Assembly: GCF_000426685.1 (NCBI RefSeq)
Contig: NZ_AUFV01000009.1
Coordinates: 62,001 to 126,000 of the forward strand
DNA length: 64,000 nt
From: Solimonas flava DSM 18980
GTDB taxonomy: Bacteria > Pseudomonadota > Gammaproteobacteria > Nevskiales > Nevskiaceae
Reading direction: 5' to 3'
The position numbers and the translations under genes are program-made. Every line of letters begins with the position of its first letter. The stretch's first letter is position 1. The notes under the pieces are model-generated. The model saw nothing but the letters and a program-made list of their open reading frames with translations, did not search any database and was not told the DNA's origin. Below are positions 39,878 through 49,987 of the stretch, piece by piece.

Positions 39878-40507
39878 ATGAGCCAGGGCAGTCTTTTCAT
39901 CGTTTCGGCGCCGAGCGGCGGCGGCAAGACCAGCCTGACGCGGGCGCTGGTGCCGGCGCTTGCGCGGCATGGCGTGACGGCGACGATTTCGGTGTCGTTC
40001 ACGACGCGCTTGCCGCGACCGGCCGAGACCGACGGCGTGCATTACCACTTCATCGACGAGGCCTGCTTCGTCGACAAGATCGGCCGGGGCGATTTCCTCG
40101 AGCACGCCGAGGTGTTCGGGCGTCGCTACGGGACCGGCCTGTCGGAGACGCGGGCACTGCTCGACGCCGGCCACGACGTCATCCTCGACATCGACTGGCA
40201 GGGCGCCCGGCAGGTCAAGCGCGAGTGGCCGCAGGCGATCGGCATCTTCATCCTGCCGCCGTCGCTCGCCGAGCTGGAGCGGCGTCTGCGCGGCCGCAGC
40301 CAGGATTCCGACGCGGTGATCGCGGCGCGGATGCGCGAGGCGCATGAGGAGATCGCCCACCATGCCGAGTACGACTACCTGATCGTCAACGAGCACTTCG
40401 AATGCGCGCTGGCCGAAATGGTGTCGATCTTCCTCGAGCCGCGCCTGCGCGGTCAGCGGCAGATCGCGGCGCATGCCGGCCTGATCGCCCAGCTTCTGGC
40501 CAATTAG
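39878..40507 (+). CDS. gmk: Guanylate kinase
   Basis: 209 residues. Phosphorylates GMP to GDP. The P-loop is SAPSGGGKTSL (about 10-20), the GMP-binding SVSFTTRLPRPAETDGVHYHF motif follows, and DIDWQGARQVK is the lid-proximal block. Part of the yicC-gmk-rpoZ-spoT run, which links GTP supply with ppGpp. Confidence 0.96.
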   Translation: MSQGSLFIVSAPSGGGKTSLTRALVPALARHGVTATISVSFTTRLPRPAETDGVHYHFIDEACFVDKIGRGDFLEHAEVFGRRYGTGLSETRALLDAGHDVILDIDWQGARQVKREWPQAIGIFILPPSLAELERRLRGRSQDSDAVIAARMREAHEEIAHHAEYDYLIVNEHFECALAEMVSIFLEPRLRGQRQIAAHAGLIAQLLAN

Positions 40508-40519
40508 TGCCCGTTCCGG

Positions 40520-40525
40520 TATGAT
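40520..40525 (+). promoter_or_regulatory. Candidate -10 of rpoZ
   Basis: TATGAT lies 40 bases before the rpoZ ATG and just after the gmk stop. The matching -35 is weak. Confidence 0.35.
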
Positions 40526-40565
40526 CCCGCGCCCTTCCGTTGTGATGCCCGATGGTAGCTAAGTC

Positions 40566-40829
40566 ATGGCACGTGTAACCGTTGAAGATTGCCTGAAGCT
40601 GATTCCGAACCAGTTCGACCTGACGCTGGTCGCCGCCAAGCGTGCCCGCCAGCTGGCGCGCGGCGCCGAAGCCAAGCTGCCGTGGGGCAACCACAAGTCG
40701 ACGGTGCTGTCGCTGCGCGAGATCGCCGAGGGCTACACGGACCGCTCGGTGCTCGACGAGGTCGATCTGCCGGCGATCCAGCAGCCGAAGATGGAGCTCG
40801 AGGCGCTGGACCCGTCGTTCGACGCCTGA
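40566..40829 (+). CDS. rpoZ: RNA polymerase omega subunit
   Basis: 87 residues starting [19 protein letters not shown], with the conserved AAKRARQL helix that clamps the beta' subunit and forms part of a ppGpp site. A terminator follows, so spoT is likely transcribed from its own promoter as well. Confidence 0.95.
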   Translation: MARVTVEDCLKLIPNQFDLTLVAAKRARQLARGAEAKLPWGNHKSTVLSLREIAEGYTDRSVLDEVDLPAIQQPKMELEALDPSFDA

Positions 40830-40850
40830 TCCGTCTCGCTTCGGTCCGAA

Positions 40851-40879
40851 GGCCCGCCTCGCGCGGGCCTTTTGCTTTT
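40851..40879 (+). terminator. Terminator or attenuator after rpoZ
   Basis: GGCCCGC (40851-40857) pairs with GCGGGCC (40863-40869), then TTTTGCTTTT. The remaining 209 bases to spoT are GC-rich and hold nothing else I can name except the spoT promoter candidate. Confidence 0.8.
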
Positions 40880-41076
40880 CCGGCTTCGCGTGAAGGAGCG
40901 GCCGGTGCGGCGCCGCATTCGAGCGCTCCGGACGTCCGGACGGACGCCGCGCTGCGCGCCGGGGCACGCCGCGCAATCGCGGCGATGCAGTGGTGACCGG
41001 CGCGCGGCGCCGGACGGCGCGGCGGGACCGTTGCGGATCGGCAGGTTCTGCTTGCGCGACGACCGCCGCGCCTTCA

Positions 41077-41082
41077 TATACT
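41077..41082 (+). promoter_or_regulatory. Candidate -10 of spoT (leaderless start)
   Basis: TATACT is placed so that the predicted first transcribed base is the A of the spoT ATG at 41089. TTGCGC at 41052-41057 could be a -35 with a long 19-base spacer. No Shine-Dalgarno sequence is present. Confidence 0.4.
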
Positions 41083-41088
41083 CCGGTC

Positions 41089-43251
41089 ATGGAGCAGCTT
41101 TCCGTCATTCAGCGCCTGGGCAACGCCCTGCGCACGCAGCGTGCCGAGCGCGAGTTCGGCATGGACGCGCTGACCCGCATGCTGGAGGGCTACCTGCCGG
41201 AAGAGCAGATCGCCCAGGTCCGTCGCGCCGCGGAGTTCGCCAAGAACGTTCATGAGGGGCAGCGGCGCTCGTCCGGCGAGCCGTACGTCTACCACCCGCT
41301 GGCGGTGGCCCGCATCCTCGCCGAGATGCGGCTCGATCACACCACGCTGATCGCGGCGATCCTGCACGACGTCATCGAGGACACCGGCATCTCGCGCGAG
41401 CAGCTGGCGACCGAGTTCGGTCCTGACGTCGCGGTGCTGGTCGACGGTGTCAGCAAGATCGCCAAGATCGAAGGCCGCTCGCGCGCCGAGATGCAGGCGG
41501 AGAGCTTCCGCAAGCTGCTGCTGGCGATGACGCAGGATCTGCGCGTCATCCTCGTCAAGCTCGCCGACCGCCTGCACAACATGCGCACGCTCGGCGCCAT
41601 GGCGCCCGAGAAGAAGCGGCGCATCGCCCGCGAGACGCTCGACATCTATGCGCCGATCGCGCAGCGCCTGGGCATCTATTTCATCCGCACCGAGCTCGAG
41701 GACCTGGCGTTCGCCAACCTCTATCCGCGCCGGTACGCGGTGCTGGTGCAGGCGATCAAGGCCCAGCTCGGCGATACCCGCAAGCTGATCCGCGAGGTCG
41801 AGCAGAAGCTGTCGACGGTCCTGCGCGAGGAGGGCATCGGCGCCAGCGTCGTCGGCCGCGAGAAGAACGTCTACGGCATCTACCAGAAGATGCGGCGCAA
41901 GAAGCTGAAGCTGCTGAAGATCACCGATCTGCTCGGCTTTCGCGTGATCGTCAACAAGGTCGACGACTGCTATCGCGCGCTCGGCGTCGCCCATCATGTC
42001 TACAAGCCGGTGCCGGGCGAGTTCGACGACTATGTCGCCAATCCGAAGTCGAACGGCTACCAGTCGCTGCATACCTCCTGCGTCGGCCCGGGCGGCCACA
42101 AGATCGAGATCCAGATCCGCACGCGCGACATGCACCATGTCGCCGAGAGCGGCATCGCCGCGCACTGGCAGTACAAGCTCGGCGAGCGTGACAGCCAGTC
42201 GGCGCCGCAGGTGCGCGCGCGCGAATGGGTGTCCGGCCTGCTCGACGAGTACGGCTCCACCAACGCCATGGACTTCGTCGACAACGTCAAGGTCGACCTG
42301 TTCCCGGACGAGGTCTACGTGTTCACGCCGCGCGGCGAAATTCGCCGCCTGCCGCGCGGCGCGACTTCGGTCGATTTCGCCTACGCGGTGCATTCCGAAC
42401 TCGGCGACCACTGCGTCGCGGCACGTCTCGACGGCCAGCTCGAGCCGCTCAACACGCATCTGCGCAACGGCCAGACGGTGGAGATCATCACCTCGCGACA
42501 TGCGCGCCCGAACGCCGCCTGGCTGAACTTCGTCAAGACCGCCAAGGCGCGTGCCGCGGTGCGCGGCTATCTGCGCACGCAGCGCGAGGATGAGGCCGTG
42601 CGCCTCGGCCGGCGTCTGCTGGAGATCGCGTTGCGCGAGCTCAACGTGCCGGCCTCGGTGCTCAAGGAAGAGGCGCGCCTGCAACCGGTGCTGAAGATGC
42701 ACCAGATGCACGATGTCGAGGAACTGTTCGCCGCGATCGGCTCGGGCGAGCGCCTGGCCGCGCTGGTCGCCCGCCATTTCCTGCCGGAGGGCGAGGCGGA
42801 CCGCCAGCCGGGGCAGGCGGCGCCGCTGGCGATCGAAGGCACCGAAGGGCTGGTGCTCGATTACGCGCGTTGCTGCTACCCGCTGCCGGGCGACGAGATT
42901 CGCGGCCACGTCAGCACCGGGCGCGGCATCGTCGTGCACCGGCTCGACTGCCGGCAGGCCAAGGCGCGGCCCCAGGACTGGGTGCCGCTGGCCTGGTCGG
43001 AGCGCGTGCAGGGCGATTTCCTCTCGGAAATCCGCATGAAGACGATCCGCAAGCGCGGCATGCTGGCCAAGGTCACGGCCGAGATCGCCGGCGCCGAGTC
43101 GTCGATCGAGAACGTGCAGATGCCGGATCGCGCCGGCAGCGAGGCGGTCGAGATGCGCTTCATCATCACCGTGCGCGATCGCGTGCACCTGGCGCGCGTG
43201 CTGCGCCGCCTGCGCCGCATCGAGGGCGTCGAGCGCGTCATTCGCGCGTAA
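41089..43251 (+). CDS. spoT: Bifunctional (p)ppGpp synthetase/hydrolase
   Basis: 720 residues. The hydrolase domain is complete: His69, His93-Asp94 and Glu97-Asp98 of HDVIEDT, so it can degrade ppGpp. The synthetase domain has [17 protein letters not shown] and [15 protein letters not shown] followed by EIQIRT. TGS (about 395-455) and C-terminal ACT (about 640-715) regulatory domains follow. This is SpoT rather than RelA because RelA lacks the HD residues. Gene order gmk-rpoZ-spoT-ridA-recG supports it. Confidence 0.96.
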   Translation: MEQLSVIQRLGNALRTQRAEREFGMDALTRMLEGYLPEEQIAQVRRAAEFAKNVHEGQRRSSGEPYVYHPLAVARILAEMRLDHTTLIAAILHDVIEDTGISREQLATEFGPDVAVLVDGVSKIAKIEGRSRAEMQAESFRKLLLAMTQDLRVILVKLADRLHNMRTLGAMAPEKKRRIARETLDIYAPIAQRLGIYFIRTELEDLAFANLYPRRYAVLVQAIKAQLGDTRKLIREVEQKLSTVLREEGIGASVVGREKNVYGIYQKMRRKKLKLLKITDLLGFRVIVNKVDDCYRALGVAHHVYKPVPGEFDDYVANPKSNGYQSLHTSCVGPGGHKIEIQIRTRDMHHVAESGIAAHWQYKLGERDSQSAPQVRAREWVSGLLDEYGSTNAMDFVDNVKVDLFPDEVYVFTPRGEIRRLPRGATSVDFAYAVHSELGDHCVAARLDGQLEPLNTHLRNGQTVEIITSRHARPNAAWLNFVKTAKARAAVRGYLRTQREDEAVRLGRRLLEIALRELNVPASVLKEEARLQPVLKMHQMHDVEELFAAIGSGERLAALVARHFLPEGEADRQPGQAAPLAIEGTEGLVLDYARCCYPLPGDEIRGHVSTGRGIVVHRLDCRQAKARPQDWVPLAWSERVQGDFLSEIRMKTIRKRGMLAKVTAEIAGAESSIENVQMPDRAGSEAVEMRFIITVRDRVHLARVLRRLRRIEGVERVIRA

Positions 43252-43435
43252 TCGGCGCGCCGGCGGCGGTGGCCGTCCGGAACGTCCGCTTTCGCCGGCG
43301 ATCGCCGGACGCGCCGGGCGGCGATGGCGACGGATTCCGGCGAGTTCGGGCTTCCTGCCTTGGCTGTCGCGCCGGCTTCGCGGACAATCACCGGCGCTTC
43401 ATCCTCATCCCCAGAAAACTAGAGAAAGAAACGAC

Positions 43436-43819
43436 ATGGCACGGCAGATCATTCACACCGACGCCGCCCCGGCGGCGATCGGCACTTATTCGCAGGCGGT
43501 TCGCTGCGGCGACACGGTGTACCTCTCCGGGCAGATTCCGCTCGATCCGCAGACCATGCAGCTCAGCAACGCCACGATCGAGGACGAGATCCATCAGGTG
43601 TTCAAGAATCTCGACGCCGTCGCCAAGGCTGCCGGCGGTACGCTGAGCCAGCTTGCCAAGCTCAACGTCTACCTGACCGACCTGACGCACTTCGCCAAGG
43701 TCAACGAAATCATGGCGCAGTACTTCAGCGCGCCGTATCCGGCGCGCGCCGCGATCGGCATCGCCCAGCTGCCGCGCGGCGCGCGCATCGAAGCCGACGG
43801 CGTTCTCGTCCTCGACTGA
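43436..43819 (+). CDS. ridA: RidA-family enamine/imine deaminase
   Basis: 127 residues. Hydrolyses reactive enamines and imines released by PLP enzymes. Arg104 in [21 protein letters not shown] is the catalytic arginine, with Glu119 also conserved. AGAAAGAAA just upstream acts as the ribosome site. The 184 bases before it show no further gene. Confidence 0.95.
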   Translation: MARQIIHTDAAPAAIGTYSQAVRCGDTVYLSGQIPLDPQTMQLSNATIEDEIHQVFKNLDAVAKAAGGTLSQLAKLNVYLTDLTHFAKVNEIMAQYFSAPYPARAAIGIAQLPRGARIEADGVLVLD

Positions 43820-43823
43820 TCTC

Positions 43824-45920
43824 TTGGCCTCCGCACGGCCGGCGCCCGGTGGTCCGCGTCCCGCGCTGACGCTCGACACCGAGGCGACCTTCCTCAAGGG
43901 CGCCGGCCCGGCGGTGGCGATGCGCCTGCGCACGCTGGGGCTCGCCCGCGTGCGCGATCTGCTGTTCCATCTGCCGTTGCGCTACGAGGACCGCCGCGCG
44001 CATCAGCCGGTCGCGCAGCTGCGCATCGGTCAGGAAGCGCTGGTGCGCGGCCGCATCGTCGCTCAGGATCTGCGCTTCGCCGGGCGGCGCACGCTGCGCG
44101 TCACCCTCGATGACGGCAGCGGGCCGTTGCTGCTGCGCTTCTTCCATTTCAACGAAGCGCAGCGCGCCCAGCTCGCCAGCGGGCGCTGGCTGCAGGTCTT
44201 CGGCGACGTGCGTGCCGGCAGCGGCGGCCTCGAGATGGTGCACCCGCAGTGCCGCGTCGCCGACGCGGCCGAGGACCTGCAGCCCGAGGCGACGCTGACG
44301 CCGATCTATCCGCTGACGACCGGCCTCACGCAGGCGCGCCTGCGCCAGCTGATCGAGCAGGCGCTGGCCCTCGCCGCGCGCGATGCCGATCTGGCGCGCC
44401 CGCTGCCGGGGCTCGACGGCCCGGACACGCTGGCGGCGCTGCGCGCGATTCATCAGCCCCGGGACGATCGCGACGCGCAGCGTCTGCTCGCGCGGACGCA
44501 TCCGGCGCAGCAGCGCCTGAAGTGCGAGGAGCTGCTCGCGCACCAGCTGAGCCTGCGCGTGCTGCGCCAGCGTCAGCGCAGCCGGCCGTCGCCGCGGCTG
44601 CCGGACGCCGCGCAGGCGACGGCCGAGCTGCAGGCCGTGCTCGGTTTCGCGATGACCGGTGCGCAGCGGCGCGTGATCGCCGAGGTCTGCCGCGATCTCG
44701 GCGCCGCGCAGCCGATGCTGCGTCTCGTGCAGGGCGATGTCGGCAGCGGCAAGACCGTGGTCGCGGCGGTGGCGATGCTGGCCGCCGCGCGCGCCGGTCT
44801 GCAGGCGGTGCTGCTGGCGCCGACCGAGCTGCTCGCCGAGCAGCATCAGCGCAATCTCGAACGCTGGTTCGCGCCGCTCGGCCTGACGCCGGTGCTACTC
44901 GCCAACAAACTGAAGAAGGCGCGCCGCGACGCCGCGCTGGCGGCGATCGCCGACGGCAGTGCCGCGCTGATCGTCGGCACGCATGCGGTGTTCCAGGACG
45001 AGGTGCGCTTTCACCGCCTCGCGGTGGTCGTTGTCGACGAGCAGCACCGCTTCGGCGTGCAGCAGCGCCTGGCGTTGCGCGACAAGGGCGGGGCCCGGGC
45101 GCCGCACCAGCTGATCATGTCGGCGACGCCGATTCCGCGCACGCTGGCGCAGACCGTCTACGCCGATCTCGACGTTTCGGTGATCGACGAGCTGCCGCCG
45201 GGGCGTACGCCGGTGCAGACCGTGGTGCTGTCGAACGAGAAGCGCGACGAGGTGCTGGCGCGCATCGGCGAGGCCTGCCGCCAGCAGCGTCAGGCGTACT
45301 GGGTCTGCACGCTGATCGAGGAGTCCGAGGAACTGGACGCCGAGGCCGCCGAGGCGACCGCGACGCGCCTGCGCGCCGAGCTGCCCGGCGTGCGCGTCGG
45401 CCTCGTGCACGGGCGCATGAAGGGCGAGGCCAAGGACGAGCAGATGCGCGCGTTCAAGGACGGCGTCACGCAGCTGCTGGTCGCCACCACGGTGATCGAG
45501 GTCGGCGTCGACGTGCCGAACGCCAGCATCATGGTGATCGAGAACGCCGAGCGCCTCGGTCTTTCGCAGCTGCATCAGCTGCGCGGCCGCGTCGGCCGCG
45601 GCAGCGAGAAGAGCCAGTGCGTGCTGCTGTATCAGGGGCCGCTCGGCGAGGCGGCGCGGGCGCGCCTGGAGACGATGCGGGCGACGACCGACGGCTTCGC
45701 GATCGCGCAGCGCGATCTCGAACTGCGCGGGCCCGGCGAACTGCTGGGCCGTCGCCAGACCGGCGAGATCGGCATGAAGCTCGCCGACCCGCTGCGCGAC
45801 GCGGCGCTGGTGCCGCCGCTGCAGCAACTCGCCGAGCGCTGGCTCGAACGCGAGCCGGAACTCGCCAAGCTGCTGATCGCGCGCTGGGTCGGCGACCCGG
45901 ACCGCTACGCGCGCGTCTGA
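43824..45920 (+). CDS. recG: ATP-dependent DNA helicase RecG
   Basis: 698 residues. Remodels stalled forks and Holliday junctions. The wedge domain has LPLRYEDRR near residue 52; helicase motifs include GDVGSGKT (Walker A), DEQHRFGVQQR, MSATPIPRTLAQT and the C-terminal LRGRVGRG. The frame requires a TTG start at 43824, since no in-frame ATG or GTG precedes the LKGAGPAVAMRL wedge helix. Four bases from ridA. Confidence 0.94.
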   Translation: MASARPAPGGPRPALTLDTEATFLKGAGPAVAMRLRTLGLARVRDLLFHLPLRYEDRRAHQPVAQLRIGQEALVRGRIVAQDLRFAGRRTLRVTLDDGSGPLLLRFFHFNEAQRAQLASGRWLQVFGDVRAGSGGLEMVHPQCRVADAAEDLQPEATLTPIYPLTTGLTQARLRQLIEQALALAARDADLARPLPGLDGPDTLAALRAIHQPRDDRDAQRLLARTHPAQQRLKCEELLAHQLSLRVLRQRQRSRPSPRLPDAAQATAELQAVLGFAMTGAQRRVIAEVCRDLGAAQPMLRLVQGDVGSGKTVVAAVAMLAAARAGLQAVLLAPTELLAEQHQRNLERWFAPLGLTPVLLANKLKKARRDAALAAIADGSAALIVGTHAVFQDEVRFHRLAVVVVDEQHRFGVQQRLALRDKGGARAPHQLIMSATPIPRTLAQTVYADLDVSVIDELPPGRTPVQTVVLSNEKRDEVLARIGEACRQQRQAYWVCTLIEESEELDAEAAEATATRLRAELPGVRVGLVHGRMKGEAKDEQMRAFKDGVTQLLVATTVIEVGVDVPNASIMVIENAERLGLSQLHQLRGRVGRGSEKSQCVLLYQGPLGEAARARLETMRATTDGFAIAQRDLELRGPGELLGRRQTGEIGMKLADPLRDAALVPPLQQLAERWLEREPELAKLLIARWVGDPDRYARV

Positions 45921-45953
45921 GCATCACGCCGCGATGCGATACTGCGTCCGATC

Positions 45954-46823
45954 ATGAATCCGCTCTCCCGCGACAAGCTGGCCGACTACTGGCGCCTCAC
46001 GCGCATGGACCGGCCGATCGGCATCTACCTGCTGCTGTGGCCGACGCTGTGGGCGCTGTGGTTCGCCGCCGGCGGACCGCCGTCGCTGCACGTGCTCGCG
46101 GTCTTCGTGCTCGGCACGGTGCTGATGCGCGCGGCCGGCTGTGCGATCAACGATTACGCCGACCGCGATTTCGATCCGCACGTCAGCCGCACGCGGCAGC
46201 GGCCGGTCGCCGCCGGTCGCGTCAGCGGCCGTGAGGCGGTCGGCGTGTTCGTCGTGCTGTCGCTCGTCGCGTTCGCGTTGCTGCTGTCGCTGCGCAATGC
46301 GTATGCGGTCGCGCTGTCGGTGCCGGCGGTGCTGCTCGCCGGCAGCTATCCGTTCGCCAAGCGCGTGCTGTCGATCCCGCAGGCGATTCTCGGCCTGGCG
46401 TTCTCGGCCGGCATCCCGATGGCCTACGCCGCCGTGCGCGGCACCGTCGATTGGGGGATGGCGACGGCGCTGATCGCCGCGAACCTGTGCTGGGTGATCG
46501 CCTACGACACCTACTACGCGATGGCCGATCGCGAAGACGATCTGAAGATCGGCGTGAAGTCGTCGGCGATCCTGTTCGGCCGTCACGACCGCCTGATCAC
46601 CGCGGCGCTGCAGGCGCTGTCGCTGCTGATCCTGCTGCGGGTCGGCCTGCACGAGGGGCGCGGTGCGTTCTACTACGCCGGGCTGGCAGTCGGCGCCGGC
46701 TGCGCGGTCTACGAGCAGTGGCTGATTCGTGCGCGTGAGCCGGCGGCGAGCTTCCGCGCCTTCCTGCACAGCCATTACATCGGCCTGGCGATCCTGATCG
46801 GGCTCGTGCTCGATTGGCGTTAG
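45954..46823 (+). CDS. ubiA: 4-hydroxybenzoate polyprenyltransferase
   Basis: 289 residues, membrane prenyltransferase that commits 4-hydroxybenzoate to ubiquinone. The two Asp-rich motifs are NDYADRDFD (66-74) and YDTYYAMADREDD (near 183-195), with eight or nine transmembrane helices. GATACT ending 10 bases before the ATG may be a -10 element. Its product is the quinone pool used by complex I. Confidence 0.95.
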   Translation: MNPLSRDKLADYWRLTRMDRPIGIYLLLWPTLWALWFAAGGPPSLHVLAVFVLGTVLMRAAGCAINDYADRDFDPHVSRTRQRPVAAGRVSGREAVGVFVVLSLVAFALLLSLRNAYAVALSVPAVLLAGSYPFAKRVLSIPQAILGLAFSAGIPMAYAAVRGTVDWGMATALIAANLCWVIAYDTYYAMADREDDLKIGVKSSAILFGRHDRLITAALQALSLLILLRVGLHEGRGAFYYAGLAVGAGCAVYEQWLIRAREPAASFRAFLHSHYIGLAILIGLVLDWR

Positions 46824-46844
46824 CCGGGCCGGTCGCCGACGGCT

Positions 46845-47534
46845 TCAGGCGACGCGCGCGAGCGCCCAGGCCTCCACCGTCGCGGCGCCGGCGCGCCGGC
46901 AGCTGCGTGCCAGTTCGCCGAGCGTCGCGCCGGTCGTCATCACGTCGTCGAGCAGGGCCACGCGCAGGCCGCGCACGCTGGCGTCGACGCTGAACGCGCC
47001 GCGCACGTTGCGCCGCCGCGCGATTGCATCCATGCCGATCTGGTCTTGCGTCGTGCGCGTGCGTCGTGCCCAACCGGCCTCGACGCGCAGCCCGGCTTCG
47101 TCGGCGAGCGGCCGCGCCAGCTCGACGCTCTGGTTGTAGCCGCGCCGGCGCAGACGCCCCGGATGCAGGGGTACCGGGATGACGACGTCCACGGCGTCGC
47201 CGCCGCGTGCGCCCAGGCTCAGCGCCAGCAGACGGCCGAGCGTGCGCGCCGGCACGAAGTCGGCGGCGTACTTCAGCGCGTGGATCTGCTCGCGGATCGG
47301 CGCTTCGAGGCGGAACGGCGCCCAGGCGCGGACGTACGGCGGCGGGTTCGCGAGGCAACGGGCGCAGGGCTGGTCGTGCGTTTGCGGCAGCGCGCAGCGC
47401 GGGCAGGCCGGCTGATTCCACGGCAGGCCGGCGCGGCAGGCCGCGCACAACGTCAGATCGCCAGTCGGCGCGTCGCAGAACTGGCAGCGGGCGGGGGACA
47501 GCAGGGCCAGTAGTTCCCGGCGGATGTCAACCAT
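46845..47534 (-). CDS. comF: ComF-family competence protein / phosphoribosyltransferase-like
   Basis: 229 residues. An N-terminal zinc finger has four CxxC pairs (CQFC, CAAC, CPRC, CARC). The C-terminal half is a type I phosphoribosyltransferase fold with [16 protein letters not shown]. ComF proteins act in DNA uptake and transformation. It is divergent from bioB and overlaps the left arm of the candidate BirA site with its start codon. Confidence 0.92.
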   Translation of the reverse strand: MVDIRRELLALLSPARCQFCDAPTGDLTLCAACRAGLPWNQPACPRCALPQTHDQPCARCLANPPPYVRAWAPFRLEAPIREQIHALKYAADFVPARTLGRLLALSLGARGGDAVDVVIPVPLHPGRLRRRGYNQSVELARPLADEAGLRVEAGWARRTRTTQDQIGMDAIARRRNVRGAFSVDASVRGLRVALLDDVMTTGATLGELARSCRRAGAATVEAWALARVA

Positions 47535-47561
47535 GGCATGGCATTTTGAGTTGACAACTCA
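47524..47561. promoter_or_regulatory. Candidate BirA-type operator and bioB promoter -35
   Basis: ATGTCAACC (47524-47532) and AGTTGACAA (47549-47557) are inverted half-sites 16 bases apart, resembling the BirA pattern TTGTMAACC-N14/15-GGTTKACAA. The right arm also forms a 15-base palindrome TGAGTTG-A-CAACTCA (47547-47561) and contains a perfect TTGACA -35 at 47551-47556. Divergent comF and bioB would both be affected. No clear -10 follows at exactly 17 bases. Confidence 0.5.
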
Positions 47562-47676
47562 TGGCGCGACCCGGAACACTAAAACCATCGGCGCACGGAA
47601 ACTGCGTGCGCTTCGATGCGTCTCAAAATCATTAGTCGAATTTTCATCACAGGGTTCGCTCCCTGAAGGAATCCGC

Positions 47677-48789
47677 ATGTCGGCCGTGCTCAGCCCCAGC
47701 GTATCCGCCGCGTCCGGCGCTTCCGAGACGTGCCGCCCGGCCGACGGCCTGCGTCACGACTGGCGCCACGACGAGGTCCAGGCGCTGTTCGATCTGCCGT
47801 TCAACGACCTGCTGTTCCGCGCGCACACGATACACCGGCAGCACCATGAGCCGAACACCGTGCAGCTGGCCACGCTGCTGTCGATCAAGACCGGCGCCTG
47901 TCCCGAGGACTGCGCGTACTGTCCGCAGTCGGTGCGCTACGAGACCGGGCTGAAGAAGGAACCGCTGATGCCGCTCGACGCGGTCGTGGCGGCGGCGGCC
48001 GAGGCCAAGGTCAACGGCGCGACCCGCTTCTGCATGGGTGCGGCCTGGCGTTCGCCGAAGGATCGCGACATCGAGCGCGTCGAGGCGATGGTGCGCGCGG
48101 TGAAGGACATGGGCCTGGAGACCTGCGTGACGCTCGGCATGCTCAAGCCGGCGCAGGCGCAGCGTCTCGCCGATGCCGGCCTCGATTACTACAACCACAA
48201 TCTCGATACCTCGCCGGAGTTCTACGGCAAGATCATCACCACGCGCACCTACGAGGATCGCCTGCAGACGCTTGACAACGTGCGCGAGGCCGGCATCAAG
48301 GTCTGCTGCGGCGGCATCGTCGGCATGGGCGAGGCGTCGCAGGACCGTGCCGAGCTGCTGCGCCAGCTCGCCAATCTCGACGTCCATCCGGAAAGCGTGC
48401 CGATCAACAATCTGGTGCAGGTCGAGGGCACGCCGCTGCAGGGCCAGGATGAGGTTCATCCGATCGACTTCGTGAAGATGATCGCGGTCGCGCGCGTGCT
48501 GATGCCGAAGTCGCAGGTGCGCCTGTCAGCCGGGCGCCAGCAGATGAGCGAGGAGATGCAGGCGATGTGTTTCTTCGCCGGCGCCAACTCGATCTTCTAC
48601 GGCGAGCGCCTGCTGACGACCGAGAACCCGCAGAACGCCAAGGACCGCGCGCTGATCGCGCGCCTGGGCATGCGCACGGAAGGTCGCGTCGAGCCGGCCG
48701 ACGCCTGCGCGCACGAGCACGGCCGCGAGCCGGCGCACGGGCATGCGCAGGGCGGCTGCGGTGGCGCTGCCGCCTGCGCCCACGGCTGA
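47677..48789 (+). CDS. bioB: Biotin synthase with a His/Cys-rich C-terminal tail
   Basis: 370 residues. Radical-SAM enzyme that inserts sulfur into dethiobiotin. The 4Fe-4S ligands Cys75, Cys79 and Cys82 are in CPEDCAYC, and the core runs to about residue 330. The final 30 residues (341-370) are unusual, with five His and three Cys among Gly and Ala ([19 protein letters not shown]). AAGGA lies six bases before the ATG at 47677. First gene of bioBFCD. Confidence 0.96.
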   Translation: MSAVLSPSVSAASGASETCRPADGLRHDWRHDEVQALFDLPFNDLLFRAHTIHRQHHEPNTVQLATLLSIKTGACPEDCAYCPQSVRYETGLKKEPLMPLDAVVAAAAEAKVNGATRFCMGAAWRSPKDRDIERVEAMVRAVKDMGLETCVTLGMLKPAQAQRLADAGLDYYNHNLDTSPEFYGKIITTRTYEDRLQTLDNVREAGIKVCCGGIVGMGEASQDRAELLRQLANLDVHPESVPINNLVQVEGTPLQGQDEVHPIDFVKMIAVARVLMPKSQVRLSAGRQQMSEEMQAMCFFAGANSIFYGERLLTTENPQNAKDRALIARLGMRTEGRVEPADACAHEHGREPAHGHAQGGCGGAAACAHG

Positions 48790-48799
48790 GCGTCCGGCG

Positions 48800-49987
48800 A
48801 TGGCGGCTGACGATGCACGCGCGGCGCAGTCGCCGCTGGGCTCGCATCTGGCGGCCGAGCTGGCGCGCATTCGCGCCGCTGACCTGTATCGCGTGCGCCG
48901 CGTCATCGACGGCGGCCATGGCGCGCAGATTCACGTCAACGGCCGCCGCTGCATCAACTTCTGCAGCAACGACTATCTCGGTCTCGCCGCCGACCCGCGC
49001 CTCGCCGAAGCGGCGCGGCGCGCACTGGCCGGCGGCACCGGCAGCGGCGCGTCGGCGCTGGTGTCCGGCTACAACCGCGAGCATCAGCGGCTCGAAGAAG
49101 AAGTCGCCGCCTTCGTCGGCCGGCCGCGCGCGCTGCTGTTCTCGACCGGCTGGGCCGCCAATCTCGGCGTGCTGCGCGCCTTGCTTGGCCGTGACGATCT
49201 GCTCGTCGCCGACGAACTCAACCACGCCTCGCTGATCGACGGCGGCCGCCTGTCGGGCGCGCGCTACCGGCGCGTCGCGCATGCCGACGCCGCCGGTTTC
49301 GACGCGGCGTTGCGCGATGGCGGCGCGGCGCGGCTGAAGCTGCTGGTCAGCGACGGCGTGTTCAGCATGGACGGCGATCTCGCGCCGCTGCCGGCGCTCG
49401 CCGCGGCGTGCGCCGCGCACGGGGCGGCGCTGATGGTCGACGACGCGCACGGCTTCGGCGTGCTCGGGGCGCAGGGCCGCGGCGCGTTCGAGCTGAGCGG
49501 CGTGACGCCGGACATCCAGGTCGGCACCTTCGGCAAGGCGGCCGGCGCGGCCGGTGCTTTCGTCGCCGGCGACGAAGATCTCATCGAATACCTGATCCAG
49601 CGCGCGCGCAGCTGGGTGTTCTCGACGGCGCCACCGCCGGCGGTCGCCGCCGCCGCGCGCTGCGGTCTGCGTCTGATCCAGGAAGAATCCGAGCGCCGTG
49701 CGGCGCTGCACGAGAATCTGCGCCGCTTCCGCGACGGCGCGCGCCAGCTCGGCATCGCGCTGCTCGATTCGGCGACGCCGATCCAGCCGCTGCTGCTCGG
49801 CGACGCGACGCGCGCGCTGCGTCTGTCGCAGCGCCTGTTCGAGCAGGGCTTCTGGGTGGCGGCGATCCGTCCGCCGACGGTGCCGCCGAATACCTCGCGG
49901 CTGCGCATCACGCTCAGCGCCGCGCACCGCGCCGCCGAGATCGACGCGCTGCTCGCCGCGCTCGCTGACGGGCTGCGCGGATCGTGA
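48800..49987 (+). CDS. bioF: 8-amino-7-oxononanoate synthase
   Basis: 395 residues, PLP enzyme joining pimeloyl-ACP and alanine. The motif DDAHGFGVLG positions the cofactor and TFGKAAGAAGAF carries the Schiff-base lysine. The ATG at 48800 is 10 bases after bioB. The stop overlaps bioC (GTGA), with no bioH between. Confidence 0.95.
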   Translation: MAADDARAAQSPLGSHLAAELARIRAADLYRVRRVIDGGHGAQIHVNGRRCINFCSNDYLGLAADPRLAEAARRALAGGTGSGASALVSGYNREHQRLEEEVAAFVGRPRALLFSTGWAANLGVLRALLGRDDLLVADELNHASLIDGGRLSGARYRRVAHADAAGFDAALRDGGAARLKLLVSDGVFSMDGDLAPLPALAAACAAHGAALMVDDAHGFGVLGAQGRGAFELSGVTPDIQVGTFGKAAGAAGAFVAGDEDLIEYLIQRARSWVFSTAPPPAVAAAARCGLRLIQEESERRAALHENLRRFRDGARQLGIALLDSATPIQPLLLGDATRALRLSQRLFEQGFWVAAIRPPTVPPNTSRLRITLSAAHRAAEIDALLAALADGLRGS

